Source: Ailanthus altissimus | Lineage: Eukaryota > Streptophyta > Magnoliopsida > Sapindales > Simaroubaceae | Assembly: GCA_946807835.1 (NCBI GenBank) | Contig: OX327710.1 | Location: 14,434,501-14,498,500 of the forward strand | Length of the DNA stretch: 64,000 bases | Direction: 5' to 3' | Shown here: one piece after another, positions 23,102 to 34,145 of the stretch | How positions within the stretch are numbered: the first letter of the stretch is position 1 | How the letters are laid out: each line of letters starts with the position of its first letter | Program-made: the position numbers and the translations under genes | The notes under the pieces: model-generated | What the model was told of the DNA's origin: nothing | The model's database searches: none | Seen by the model: the letters and a program-made list of their open reading frames with translations, nothing else

Positions 23102-25942
23102 TGTCACGCTCCAGACCCAAAAGATCCAACACACGACATCACTTACATTCATTCAATAATACTGCATGTGCACTCATAAATAATATTACACAAAATTTTC
23201 AACTTTCCTTCAACACAGAAATCCTTAGCAAGTTGCTAGTAAGTTCAATACTAAAATCAACCCATAATTTAACATATAAATATAAACTTCTCTTGACCAT
23301 ATTTAAACATTCATTTCAATTTCTTTCAGAATTATAACAATTGAATTATGACTGGGACAATTAATAAACCGGAGATACGCAGAGTTTTCTCAGAGATTAA
23401 CGCTCTACTACGTCACCAGTAGCAACTTTGTTACCGGAAGCCCAGAATATATTCATTGCAAATTCTTACTTGAAATCAACTAGTAACCACACTTTGAAAA
23501 CTTAAATCAAATCCAGCCATACACAATGAAATAATACATAAGTATTTATTCAATAGGGACAAACCAAATATCCTATCCCACGTGTCCCCAAATGAAACAC
23601 ACAACAACCTAGCAACTTAGGGAACCCAAGGAACAGCAGAAGCCTTGCCAAATCCGCTAAGCACACATGCACCTTATTTACCTAAAATCACCATAAACTA
23701 TAATGAGTATAAAACTCAGTAAGCATATTAGTTTTTCATATATCAAATACAAATACATATATGTACACAATGCATATGTATGATATGCTGTGATCAATCA
23801 AAATCATAATCTTATCAAAATCACATATCATGTAAGCGCTTACACATTCTTTCAAAACACATAATAGGAATACCATTACTCGACTACTACTTAGTAGGAC
23901 TTACATATCACATATCACATAATGAGCCAAATGTCACTCGTAGGTGACATACCGTATGAGAGGAATAGTACAAGTGAGGTCTTGAATAACACATATATAA
24001 TGCTTATGCCCGAAGGTAAAAGCAAACCCTCACTCTGATCATCGGTGAGTCCTCTCACATGCACCAATACGCCACCACACGAATGTGATGACCCACTCTT
24101 CCTTTAGGTACCAATAGGATCCTCCCTACATACGGAACACATAACATATACCAATCCCAAAGGAAAGGCCACACATAAAGGCTCCACAAATCACATAAAA
24201 TGCCTACTAAGTTAACAGTGAGTTCAAGTACCCTCAAAATACAAAATATTTCTCATGGACATATTACACTTCAAAAGCTTTCTTTATTAAACACATCTTA
24301 TTTTGAAAGCTCACTTACAAAAACACATGTATGTCCATGCTCAATGTCAATGCTCACATTCAGAAACATATATTCACATTTCATATCAAAATATACTTTG
24401 ACATAACATAAACATAATCTTAACCCCATTTGCAAAATCATACAAAACAATTACTATGTTTATTGTGATTTCAGTAAAAAGTCTAGTATACTTACCTCTT
24501 AACACTTTCAGCTACAAGGCTTAAATCTCCTTAACCTATCAATGGAGATTAATCCTTTCATAAGCCTCACAATTCACACAAAATACTTTAAATAGCTTAC
24601 AAAATTATACACAATGCATTTATCACATCAAATTGGTCTAAATATTTGGTTTCTCAAAACCTGTCATTCTGACCACTTACACTTAACAAAAATTTCTAAT
24701 ACATCAAATGATGTCCAATTACTCCAAAATCAGAATATACCATTCTTGACTCATATATCCTTCTTATATATGAATATTATATCAAATTGCCTACACAATC
24801 CATTCCATACACACCATCGAATCCAAACTACAAACCTGACAGGATCAAGATACTTACTGAACAGTATTCAATCTCCCAATTTTATAAAATCATATACTAA
24901 CTCAAAAATTATAAAACTACCACATAATTACTCTTAACACATATCTCAGTCCATGATAAATATTTCACTTCCAAATCACTGCCAAAAGTATTTTAAAACT
25001 ATTTTATTCTATAACTTTAAAAATCTATTAATCAAATATTGCAATGAGCTGATACACTTTAGAAATTCATAACACTTCAACCACATTGATCTAAATTCTC
25101 AATTCCGAGTATATCATATTAGACATATAAAATTATCCTATTCCACAAATTCATAATTTTTGAAGATCATTCAGTAGGACAAAAATTATTTTTCACTGTA
25201 CTATACTGTTTACACAGGAAATTTCCTGCATTTCAGGGTCATTTTGGTAAATTCACTATAAATTCAATTTCCAGAATTTGCAATCGATTCAAAGTCTCTG
25301 ATGATCCTTAACATGTCTAATTTCATATAATCAAAATTCAAAACCAGAATCGAATCAAAACAATTTATAAAATTCCTAGATCAAGAGGTTATCCAGCAGA
25401 AATTCCACAATTCATCATGATTTATCAAACTATCTTATAAATCATCATCAATTCTCAAACTATCATACAAAATACACATCAAATCCTCAATTATACATAT
25501 TTCCAAAAATCAAAACTTAAAGAAATTAACATAATTAACACCAATAAATTAAGAAATAATTGTGATATACCTCTTAAGATCCAAAAATTCCAATTTCTTC
25601 TTCTTCTCTTTCTCTCTCCTCTATTTCTCTCTTCTCTCTCTTAAAAGGGGTAGCTCGACCTAAATGAGAGAATTAGGGTTTTAAAAGTGTATTTTTATAC
25701 TAAGTGGTTAATTTTTGGTATTTACGAATTCACCCCCAAAACTTTCAAAGTATAACAATTTGGTCTCTAAAATAATTCTAAAGTCTTGCAAATAAACCCA
25801 ATACTAATAGTATATCCTTAACCTATAAAAACACTACTAATAACAATATATAAATCAAGGATCACCCACATACAAATAAAATACGTATATTTATATATAT
25901 AAATATACATATTCTTACCGGTTATGGATATTGGTTACTACA
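23102..25942 (-). repeat. 3' LTR of the LOG-carrying element
   Basis: 2,841 bp, nearly identical to 29,713-32,416. It keeps a segment of about 136 bp (from about 23,164) that the other LTR lacks. A TC-rich tract and a T-rich, AT-only stretch lie near its right end. The short ORFs inside occur identically in both LTRs and are not genes. Confidence 0.95.
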
Positions 25943-25956
25943 ATTCTCCCCTCCTT
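25943..25956 (-). other. Polypurine tract
   Basis: Read on the minus strand as AAGGAGGGGAGAAT, directly against the LTR end. It is preceded by TTTCGAGGACGAAATTC, the usual end of plant Tekay/Del-type chromoviruses. Confidence 0.85.
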
Positions 25957-26230
25957 ATAAGAATTTCGTCCTCGAAATTCATAACTTAAGCACATAGATG
26001 AGGATACTTAGATCTCATTTCTTCTTCTCATTCTCAATTTTCCTTTTCAACTGTATGGTTTATTCATAAAACATTTACAAAGCAATCTTCCTTGTATATA
26101 GGATTTGCTCATTGTGGTCCAAAATCCTAATAAATACTCATTCATATGTTAGATTATCTCTAAGTTGGCTCATAGCTGAGTATACGAGAGGAGTACGAAA
26201 CATATATCCATAAAATAAACATTTGACACA
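25957..26230 (-). pseudogene. C-terminal pol remnant (chromodomain region) of the host element
   Basis: Minus-strand frames read NLTYE, then IRILDHNEQILYTRKIAL, with decayed sequence and a terminal ISRTKF just before the purine tract. This corresponds to the segment after integrase in chromoviruses (pattern DLTYEE-P-x-x-ILDR-x-x-x-LR-x-K-x-I), where the chromodomain lies. Stops and missing residues show it is dead. It is the only trace of the element's own pol, and it confirms both lineage and orientation. Confidence 0.65.
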
Positions 26231-26599
26231 CATTATGGACTTATAAAATTTTACACACATATTTTTATTCTTTTTTTTCCCCATTCGTTCAATATTTAAT
26301 GGGCATCTATACACTTCACATTTTATTCATTAAAGAATAACATAGATGTAGAATATCCATACTAATATCTTAAATAAAATTCTTAACTCCTCTGAAAATT
26401 TTAATCCATTCAACATATACTCATACGTCATAATATCATTCACTACCTTGATATCATTCAAAAAAAAATGTAGCATTTCTACGCAACTAAGTTGTCATTC
26501 AAATCAGAATATTGAAGGTATTATCTTAAATGATCAATGATTCTTAAACTATAGATCTCAACATTATATTTCTTACTCTGACTCTTTAAAAAAAATAGT

Positions 26600-26863
26600 C
26601 TACCTTATTGGACATTATTTTCTCATTGAGACTGACATGTCTGCTTTTTTCTAATATGCTCAGTTTCAAACAGAAAAGATATTGCACTAGCACAATTACA
26701 TCGATGGCAAATATGGTTTTTCAACTATTCCTTTAACGTCATCCACGGAAAAGGAAAGAACAAAACGATTATTGATTTTCTTTCACAAAACTCTATAAAT
26801 AGCCTAAACTTCATAATCACTTTTCTAGCAATAAAGAAAACCAACCCTCATACCATCTTCATA
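26600..26863 (+). pseudogene. Pararetrovirus RNase H C-terminal remnant
   Basis: Broken frames give FLIETD near 26,620 and then ALAQLHRWQIWFFNYSF followed by VIHGKGKN-x-x-IIDFLSQN (26,688-26,800). This is the recognisable end of the reverse transcriptase/RNase H of plant pararetroviruses (Caulimoviridae), pattern RxxRW...F-x-I-x-HIKG-x-x-N-x-x-AD-x-LSR. Upstream polymerase, coat and movement regions are absent. Orientation is opposite to the host LTR element. It is an old, inactive endogenous copy. Confidence 0.65.
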
Positions 26864-28024
26864 ATGAATCCTATTATCATAACTCCTCATGTTCCTTTTA
26901 CTCCACCACAACTTCCAGACCTAATCAGAACTAGAACACTCCATTCCCGTGCCAAAGAATTCATCAGACACTATGCCATCTTGGCAGTCCAAGAACACGG
27001 CCTCACAGTTCTTGGTGGTCCTTCGTTCAACTTGGAATACCCTTTCTTTCACCTGCACTATTTTTTCCCATTTTCCCAATGGTCCAAATCTGTCCTTTAC
27101 TTGTTATGGTACCTGTTGGATCTGTAGACAATCGCCATGCAATTTCCATTACTTAGAACTCTCCAAAAATTAGAAAAATGTGATGAAGATCATCCAGCCC
27201 TGATATTTCTCCAATGGTTTTACCCAAAGACATGGTGGATAACTAAATTTCAATACATGATTGCAAACAACACAAATGCTGCAGTCCCCAGACAACATCT
27301 TTGGTCTGTCTTACTTCTCCAACGAAAGGGTATGATTGTTTCAGATCATGAAATCCATTATTACTCCACTGTCAAGGATTACCTCACTTTTACCCTTTCA
27401 CTAAAGGGATCAATTAAGCTCTGGCCTGAAGAAGTAATCCAACAAAAGAGAGAACTTGAAAGAATTCTTGCTCAGAAAAATCAGATAATTCCTCCGTCTG
27501 TTTGGATCTCCCCAAAAGATGCTGCACCTTGGGAACAGGTTGAAGATGACTTTGCAGAAGAATTGAATTCTGCCAATCTACAAAAATCCCAACAAAGACA
27601 AAAACATCATCTTTCTCATCATAGAAATACAGATTACTCTACCCACCATCACTATATCCCAAACATGACTTATTATGCCAGATACAGACAAGAAATGGAT
27701 AACCTTCACCAATGGCCTCAGCCAGCTGTCCCGACAGAACATACTCAATCTCAGCCAGTTGTCCCGACAGAACCTGACCAACACCAACCCAATCTTGACT
27801 TATCCCTCTTTCAAGACTCCCAACCTTATCCAACCGACACCCAAATCCAAGAGGAAGTCAGCACATCCCTCATCCAGACCAGCTCACCTGGAGAAGATCA
27901 AGATATGGTAGACCCACATTCCACTCAGCCAGAGCCCTCATTCAATGCATGGGAACAACAACTCCATAAGTTCCTCTCTCACGGATACGACACAGATGAA
28001 AGCGACCAAGGAGACTCATTTTGA
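26864..28024 (+). pseudogene. Endogenous pararetrovirus second ORF, one internal stop
   Basis: A single frame runs from the ATG at 26,864 to the stop at 28,022-28,024, interrupted only by a TAG at 27,125-27,127. That leaves an 87-codon start and a 295-codon open remainder. It follows the RNase H end by a short gap, as the second ORF does in florendovirus-type pararetroviruses. Visible traits: PFTPPQLPDLIRTR near the N-terminus, WFYPKTWW around codon 125, a Pro/Gln-rich region with a repeated QPxVPTE motif, and an acidic tail (DTDESDQGD). The assignment to florendovirus is by position and general character, not a sequence search. Function is unknown. Confidence 0.55.
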
Positions 28025-28545
28025 CCTACATTGCTGTTTCTATTTTCACAGAAACTAAATCCGTGTTGCTCTATCACATCAAAGAGAGACTGACTACTGC
28101 TTTATCTTTATGTCAAGTGTGCTTTATCTTTCTTCATATCTGCTTTTAATCTATCCAAAAATCAATGTTAAGATCACAAAAATCCTTGAAATTAATAAAG
28201 TTAATTTGGCCTCATGTCCAAAGTCCAATTGTTCGCTCAAAAAGTCTTCAAGTCATAGATGCATTGTCGGCCATTAGTGCCAAAATGACAAAGTCCCTAA
28301 ATCCATAAAATAAGCCTTTATTGACTTTTCTTAATTATCTTACCTAACTCATCACGCTTCCGACACAATTTTTATCACACTTACATATCAACATATATTT
28401 ATTCAAGATTTTGCGGCCTATTGTCCCTTATAAAATGATAAAGTAAAACTGATTCTTTTTTTTTTTTGCCTCACAAGAATCGAGAAAAATATATACTTGA
28501 ACATACTTACACATATGCTCCATAGCTATTATCAATTTGTTTCTC
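28025..28545. promoter_or_regulatory. Intergenic region between pararetroviral ORF and LOG
   Basis: About 520 bp without a frame. It contains AATAAAG near 28,194, a T12 run at about 28,457-28,468 and AAAAATATATACTTGAACAT at 28,486-28,505. It is the only candidate upstream regulatory region for LOG. It could be the intergenic promoter region of the pararetrovirus or sequence that travelled with LOG. Confidence 0.4.
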
Positions 28546-28553
28546 TATAAATA
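28546..28553 (+). promoter_or_regulatory. TATA box of LOG
   Basis: TATAAATA, 68 bp before the ATG. The second LOG copy has the same CTATAAATACA word 58 bp before its ATG, and the leader shares (A/T)GGTGAG(C/T)(A/G)TAA. Conservation in two copies supports a real promoter. Confidence 0.75.
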
Positions 28554-28613
28554 CATTATTTTTGCATCCTTATACAAACTCAAAAACATTCAAAGATTAG
28601 GGTGAGCATAACA

Positions 28614-29267
28614 ATGGAGGAAACCTCAGCTCGTCGATTCACAAAAATTTGTGTCTTTTGTGGATCCAACCCTGGGAATACTGAAGAGTTTACAAAAGTT
28701 GCAGAAAATCTTGGTAAGGTATTAGCTGAGCGAAATATACATTTAGTATATGGAGGAGGTAACCGAGGGTTAATGGGGTCTGTGGCAAAAGCTGCATACA
28801 ATAAAGGTAGTCGAGTTTTGGGTATCATTCCAAAACCTCTAGCTATTGAAAATATTGTAGGAAAAACAGTTGGGGATGAGTTACAAGTCTCATCTATGCA
28901 CGAGCGAATGGCTCAAATGCTTAGGCATGCGGATGCTTTCATAGCTCTACCAGGAGGTTTCGGGACCTTGGAGGAAATTTTTCAAATTGTCTCATGGGCA
29001 CAATTACAAATCCACCAAAAACCCATTGGTTTGTTAAATGTTAATGGTTTTTACGACGGGTTGATATCTTTTCTTGACTATGCAGCGGGAACACAATTCA
29101 TCCCACTTCTAGCACGACGAATTCTTATTTCAGCTCCAACTGTTGATCAACTGATTGATCAATTGCAGTCTTTTATTCCTCTGTCTAATCCAACATTGCA
29201 TCAGTTAGATTGGTCTACTCATGACAGTCAGAAGAAGCGCAAAATAGACTTAAATCTCACTCCGTAG
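28614..29267 (+). CDS. LOG: Cytokinin riboside 5'-monophosphate phosphoribohydrolase (LOG family), intact and intronless
   Basis: 217 codons, complete. LOG enzymes act in the cytosol and nucleus and release active cytokinin bases from their riboside monophosphates in one step. Visible motifs: VFCGSNPG (13-20), YGGGNRGLMG (46-55) in the Rossmann-type lysine-decarboxylase-like fold, SMHERMAQM (94-102), and the signature PGGFGTLEE (113-121) with the catalytic glutamates, then SWAQLQIHQKPIGLLN (127-142). The family's usual RKAxM is RMAQM here (Lys to Met at 99). Length matches plant LOGs (about 210-230). The start is the ATG at 28,614, not the in-frame GTG twelve bases upstream. Typical plant LOG genes have several introns; this one has none, which suggests origin through an mRNA copy. 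The C-terminus is unusual: KKRK then DLNLTP. It lies antisense within a young LTR element, downstream of a pararetroviral ORF. Substrate activity cannot be judged from sequence alone. Confidence 0.93.
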   Translation: MEETSARRFTKICVFCGSNPGNTEEFTKVAENLGKVLAERNIHLVYGGGNRGLMGSVAKAAYNKGSRVLGIIPKPLAIENIVGKTVGDELQVSSMHERMAQMLRHADAFIALPGGFGTLEEIFQIVSWAQLQIHQKPIGLLNVNGFYDGLISFLDYAAGTQFIPLLARRILISAPTVDQLIDQLQSFIPLSNPTLHQLDWSTHDSQKKRKIDLNLTP

Positions 29268-29321
29268 CCTCTATTGTATTTTTGTTGCTGCTATTGTTGT
29301 TGTGTTGTTGTTTTCCTTTTC

Positions 29322-29327
29322 AATAAA
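29322..29327 (+). terminator. Poly(A) signal of LOG
   Basis: AATAAA 55 bp after the stop codon, following a TTG-rich 3' UTR (29,278-29,311). Good position for a plant near-upstream element. Confidence 0.6.
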
Positions 29328-29692
29328 AGTTGTTTCAATTGATTTCTTCAATACTCTACTTCTCTATATTTTGTCATTGAGAAAATTATCTCAATTTGCT
29401 CTATCACATGCAAATTATCATTATATGATATTCAACATCACTCTTACTAAGCATATTAGTCATAACTTAAAAGAAAATCTAAATGGTAACATTTAGATCC
29501 ACAAGGTACCATTATCCACAACAACAACAATCTTAGCAGCTCTTAGATACTGTGTCATCTTCACAAAATCATACAAAATTTAAGGAATATGTCAAACTTT
29601 TACACAACAAAGCTACAAATACAATCCTAAGGATTTGGCATCTGCTCGGTTCCCTTGACTCGACACTTAAAAGTCTACAGAATCATATCTTA
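29328..29692 (-). other. Leader and gag-start remnant of the host chromovirus
   Basis: No supported gene. Minus-strand sequence next to the primer site would be the leader of the LTR element. A minus-strand MTQYLRAAKIVV at about 29,520-29,555 may be a decayed gag start. The join between host-element and LOG-side sequence lies somewhere here and could not be fixed. Confidence 0.35.
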
Positions 29693-29704
29693 GCTCTGAT
29701 ACCA
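29693..29704 (-). other. Primer binding site, initiator-Met type
   Basis: GCTCTGATACCA on the plus strand, that is TGGTATCAGAGC on the element strand, eight bases inside the LTR. Exact complement of the conserved initiator tRNA-Met 3' end. Confidence 0.9.
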
Positions 29705-29712
29705 ATAAAAGC

Positions 29713-32416
29713 TGTCACGCCCCAGACCCAAAAGATCCGACACACGACATCACTTACATTCATTCAATAATACTTAAACATTCATTTCAATTTCTTTCAG
29801 AATTATAACAATTGAATTATGACTGGGACAATTAATAAACCGGAGATACGCAGAGTTTTCTCAAAGATTAACGCTCTACTACGTCACCAGTAGCAACTTT
29901 GTTACCGGAAGCCCAGAATATATTCATTGCAAATTCTTACTTGAAATCAACTAGTAACCACACTTTGAAAACTTAAATCAAATCCAGCCATACACAATGA
30001 AATAATACATAAGTATTTATTCAATAGGGACAAACCAAATATCCTATCCCACGTGTCCCCAAATGAAACACACAACAACCTAGCAACTTATGGAACCCAA
30101 GGAACAGCAGAAGCCTTGTCAAATCCGCTAAGCACACATGCACCTTATTTACCTAAAATCACCATAAACTATAATGAGTATAAAACTCAGTAAGCATATT
30201 AGTTTTTCATATATCAAATACAAATACATATATGTACACAATGCATATGTATGATATGCTGTGATCAATCAAAATCATAATCTTATCAAAATCACATATC
30301 ATGTAAGCGCTTACACATTCTTTCAAAACACATAATAGGAATACCATTACTCGACTACTACTTAGTAGGACTTACATATCACATATCACATAATGAGCCA
30401 AATGTCACTCGTAGGTGACATACCGTATGAGAGGAATAGTACAAGTGAGGTCTTGAATAACACATATATAATGCTTATGCCCGAAGGTAAAAGCAAACCC
30501 TCACTCTAATCATCGGTGAGTCCTCTCACATGCACCAATACGCCACCACACGAATGTGATGACCCACTCTTCCTTTAGGTACCAATAGGATCCTCCCTAC
30601 ATACGGAACACATAACATATACCAATCCCAAAGGAAAGGCCACACATAAAGGCTCCACAAATCACATAAAATGCCTACTAAGTTAACAGTGAGTTCAAGT
30701 ACCCTCAAAATACAAAATATTTCTCATGGACATATTACACTTCAAAAGCTTTCTTTATTAAACACATCTTATTTTGAAAGCTCACTTACAAAAACACATG
30801 TATGTCCATGCTCAATGTCAATGCTCACATTCAGAAACATATATTCACATTTCATATCAAAATATACTTTGACATAACATAAACATAATCTTAACCCCAT
30901 TTGCAAAATCATACAAAACAATTACTATGTTTATTGTGATTTCAGTAAAAAGTCTAGTATACTTACCTCTTAACACTTTCAGCTACAAGGCTTAAATCTC
31001 CTTAACCTATCAATGGAGATTAATCCTTTCATAAGCCTCACAATTCACACAGAATACTTTAAATAGCTTACAAAATTATACACAATGCATTTATCACATC
31101 AAATTGGTCTAATTTGGTTTCTCAAAACCTGTCATTCTGACCACTTACACTTAACAAAAATTTCTAATACATCAAATGATGTCCAATTACTCCAAAATCA
31201 GAATATACCATTCTTGACTCATATATCCTTCTTATATATGAATATTATATCAAATTGCCTACACAATCCATTCCATACACACCATCGAATCCAAACTACA
31301 AACCTGACAGGATCAAGATACTTACTGAACAGTATTCAATCTCCCAATTTTATAAAATCATATACTAACTCAAAAATTATAAAACTACCACATAATTACT
31401 CTTAACACATATCTCAGTCCATGATAAATATTTCACTTCCAAATCACTGCCAAAAGTATTTTAAAACTATTTTATTCTATAACTTTAAAAATCTGTTAAT
31501 CAAATATTGTAATGAGCTGATACACTTTAGAAATTCATAACACTTCAACCACATTGATCTAAATTCTCAATTCCGAGTATATCATATTAGACATATAAAA
31601 TTATCATATTCCACAAATTCATAATTTTTGAAGATCATTCAGTAGGACAAAAATTATTTTTCACTGTACTATACTGTTTACACAGGAAATTTCCAGAATT
31701 TCAGGGTCATTTTGGTAAATTCACTATAAATTCAATTTCCAGAATTGGCAATCGATTCAAAGTCTCAGACAATCCTTAACATGTCTAATTTCATATACTC
31801 AAAATTCAAAACCAGAATCGAATCACAACAATTTATAAAATTCCTAGATCAAGAGGTTATCCAGCAGAAATTCCACAATTCATCATGATTTATCAAACTA
31901 TCTTATAAATCATCATCAATTCTCAAACTATCATACGAAATACACATCAAATCCTTAATTATACATATTTCCAGAAATCAAAACTTAAAGAAATTAACAT
32001 AATTAACACCAATAAATTAAGAAATAATTGTGATATACCTCTTAAGATCCAAAAATTCCAATTTCTTCTTCTTCTTCTTCTCTTTCTCTCTCCTATATTT
32101 CTCTCTTCTCTCTCTTAAAAGGGGTAGCTCGACCTAAATGAGAGAATTAGGGTTTTAAAAGTGTATTTTTATACTAAGTGGTTAATTTTTGGTATTTACG
32201 AATTCACCCCCAAAACTTTCAAAGTATAACAATTTGGTCTCTAAAATAATTCCAAAGTCTTGCAAATAAACCCAATACTAATAGTATATCCTTAACCTAT
32301 AAAAACACTACTAATAACAATATATAAATCAAGGATCACCCACATACAAATAAAATACGTATATTTATATATATAAATATACATATTCTTACCGGTTATG
32401 GATATTGGTTACTACA
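29713..32416 (-). repeat. 5' LTR of the LOG-carrying element
   Basis: 2,704 bp, partner of 23,102-25,942. Lacks about 136 bp after CATTCAATAATACT; otherwise nearly identical. It would drive transcription leftwards, antisense to LOG. Confidence 0.95.
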
Positions 32417-34145
32417 TTTATACTCACATAGCGACTCAACTAGCACCGCATACTTGAGTAAGTCACGGGGCACCGCAACTAGCAGCACCTACAATGACAT
32501 CTCATTGGCTATGCAGCGAAATTCTACATTGCATACACATAGCGAGACAATACCCCGTACAAATAGAGCTACTCACATGACTTGACATCCCAACTTTTCG
32601 AAGTTAGTGACATACCCTCCATGACCTGCTCATATGCACGGGATGTACCGACTGGGTCTAATACAATCACCACCACTATAATCTGAGGGTACTGATGGTC
32701 TTTAAAATGGATGCAGTAATTTAAAACTGTTTCTTAAACCGAATATATAAAAGCATAACTATAGATATATATCAAGATCATAAATCATGTTTATGCATTT
32801 AATACTCATAAAATTTACAGTTTCATAATGCGAAAACATGATAAACGAAAAATAAAAGAAATGACAAATTTTCACTGACAAACTGTCCTTCGCTAAAGTT
32901 TCTTTTCCGAGCTTGTACTTTCACCGATTTCGCCCTTCAGCACCTACAAAGCATAAATTATGCTTTAGCCCCTCTTAAAAGGCAAAATTACCAAAATACC
33001 CCTAGTGCACATTTTCGGCCACAACCCAAAATTCCTTTCTAAATTTACAATTCTTCCCCCAACAATCTCAATTTATACACAAACTACTATTTTTTGTCAA
33101 AGTGGTCCATAATCCCTTATAATTTTCTTTGGACATAATTATCCTTAATCTTTGTCATAAATGACCATTATATCCCATATCCTAACTTTGATTTCCACCT
33201 ATCAAAACTCATCTTAAAGGTCCTGAAATTCATTATTAACCCTCAATTTTAACTAATTACACTTGTACTACTAAAAATCCAAAAATGGCCAAAATGACCC
33301 AAATGGAATTTTTACCATTTTTCAAATTTCTTCTTACCTATGGTCTTATCTACTCTCCAAATTCATTCTAATGCCCTAAATTTAATCAATTGAAGTTCAA
33401 TTATACAAAAACCCTAATTTACTATTCTAGGGTTTGGAATTCTCACCTTTTAAAGCAAATTTACTATTAATCCACCTTTGAATCTTGCTTAGGCACTTGA
33501 AAATAACTTAAATTTGGTGTAAATTCCTTGATTTGGCTTAGAAACTTCATGGGTATCACTGTTTATCTCCTTCCCTTCTTCATTGTCAAAATTCTCTCTC
33601 TCTCTCTTTGTTTTCTTTTTTTTTCTTAACAATTCTTGAAAAAAAACACTTGACCTTTATATATAAACCAAAAAATTGCATAATGGCTCTCCAAGACATG
33701 CCTAATTTCCATTTAGTCCTCCAATTAAAAAACATTTGATTGGTGGCCTATAATTTAATAAATATTACTAATAACTAATAAAATATAATATAATAGACTA
33801 ATATATGCAATTGTCCCAATTTGATTGGTCCATATGTCTTAAAATACACATACTTATCCAACAAAAATAGCTTGCTTAGGGTGTGATGCTTACACAAAAA
33901 CTTATTGGTACAAATATTAAATTTTCACTACTTAGTCAACCGAAAAAATTCTAAAAATATTCGGTGAGTACCCAACGCCCAAATTGACTATGAAATTTCT
34001 CAATTGGGTCTATTACGGCTCACGTAAACAATTACACAAAATTTTTCAAGAATGATCGAAATCTGAAACTTCTACAATTTCCTATTTGTCAAATACCGAA
34101 ATTCTAAGTATCTGACTATTCATGGAAAATGGGCATTACATCGAG

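Larger units (their letters stand above)
23102..32416 (-). mobile_element. Chromovirus-type LTR element carrying LOG and pararetroviral DNA
   Basis: Two long direct repeats (23,102-25,942 and 29,713-32,416), TGTCACGC...GGTTACTACA, are flanked by a perfect TTTAT duplication (23,097-23,101 and 32,417-32,421). An initiator-Met primer site beside the right repeat and the purine tract beside the left one give minus orientation. Only the far C-terminus of the element's own pol remains. The rest of the 3.77-kb interior is a plus-strand pararetrovirus fragment and a plus-strand intact LOG gene. By eye the two LTRs differ at about 24 positions plus small indels and one 136-bp deletion. They are therefore about 1% diverged, and this is the youngest insertion in the window. 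Confidence 0.9.
22187..34140. repeat. Solo LTR (2.6 kb) with nested element, perfect TSD
   Basis: The outer piece starts TGACAGGACCCAATCC at 22,187 and the distal piece ends GGGCATTACA at 34,140. Both are flanked by TCGAG (22,182-22,186 and 34,141-34,145), a perfect 5-bp target duplication inside copia gag. Removing the chromovirus-type element (23,102-32,416 plus one TTTAT) leaves about 2,634 bp with TG...CA ends and no coding sequence. It is therefore a solo LTR, probably of a Ty3 lineage; orientation was not determined. Confidence 0.85.

Noticed and set aside
24055..24937. Several 60-107 codon frames, repeated at 30,526-31,405
   Set aside because: Identical pairs inside the two LTRs; they are LTR sequence, not genes.
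27578..27911. Frames on both strands inside the pararetroviral ORF
   Set aside because: Shadows of the real plus-strand frame.
28602..28613. GTG upstream start for LOG
   Set aside because: Plant LOGs start at ATG; the ATG at 28,614 aligns with the MEETS start of the second copy.
28580..28828. 82-codon minus frame over the LOG start
   Set aside because: Antisense shadow of LOG.
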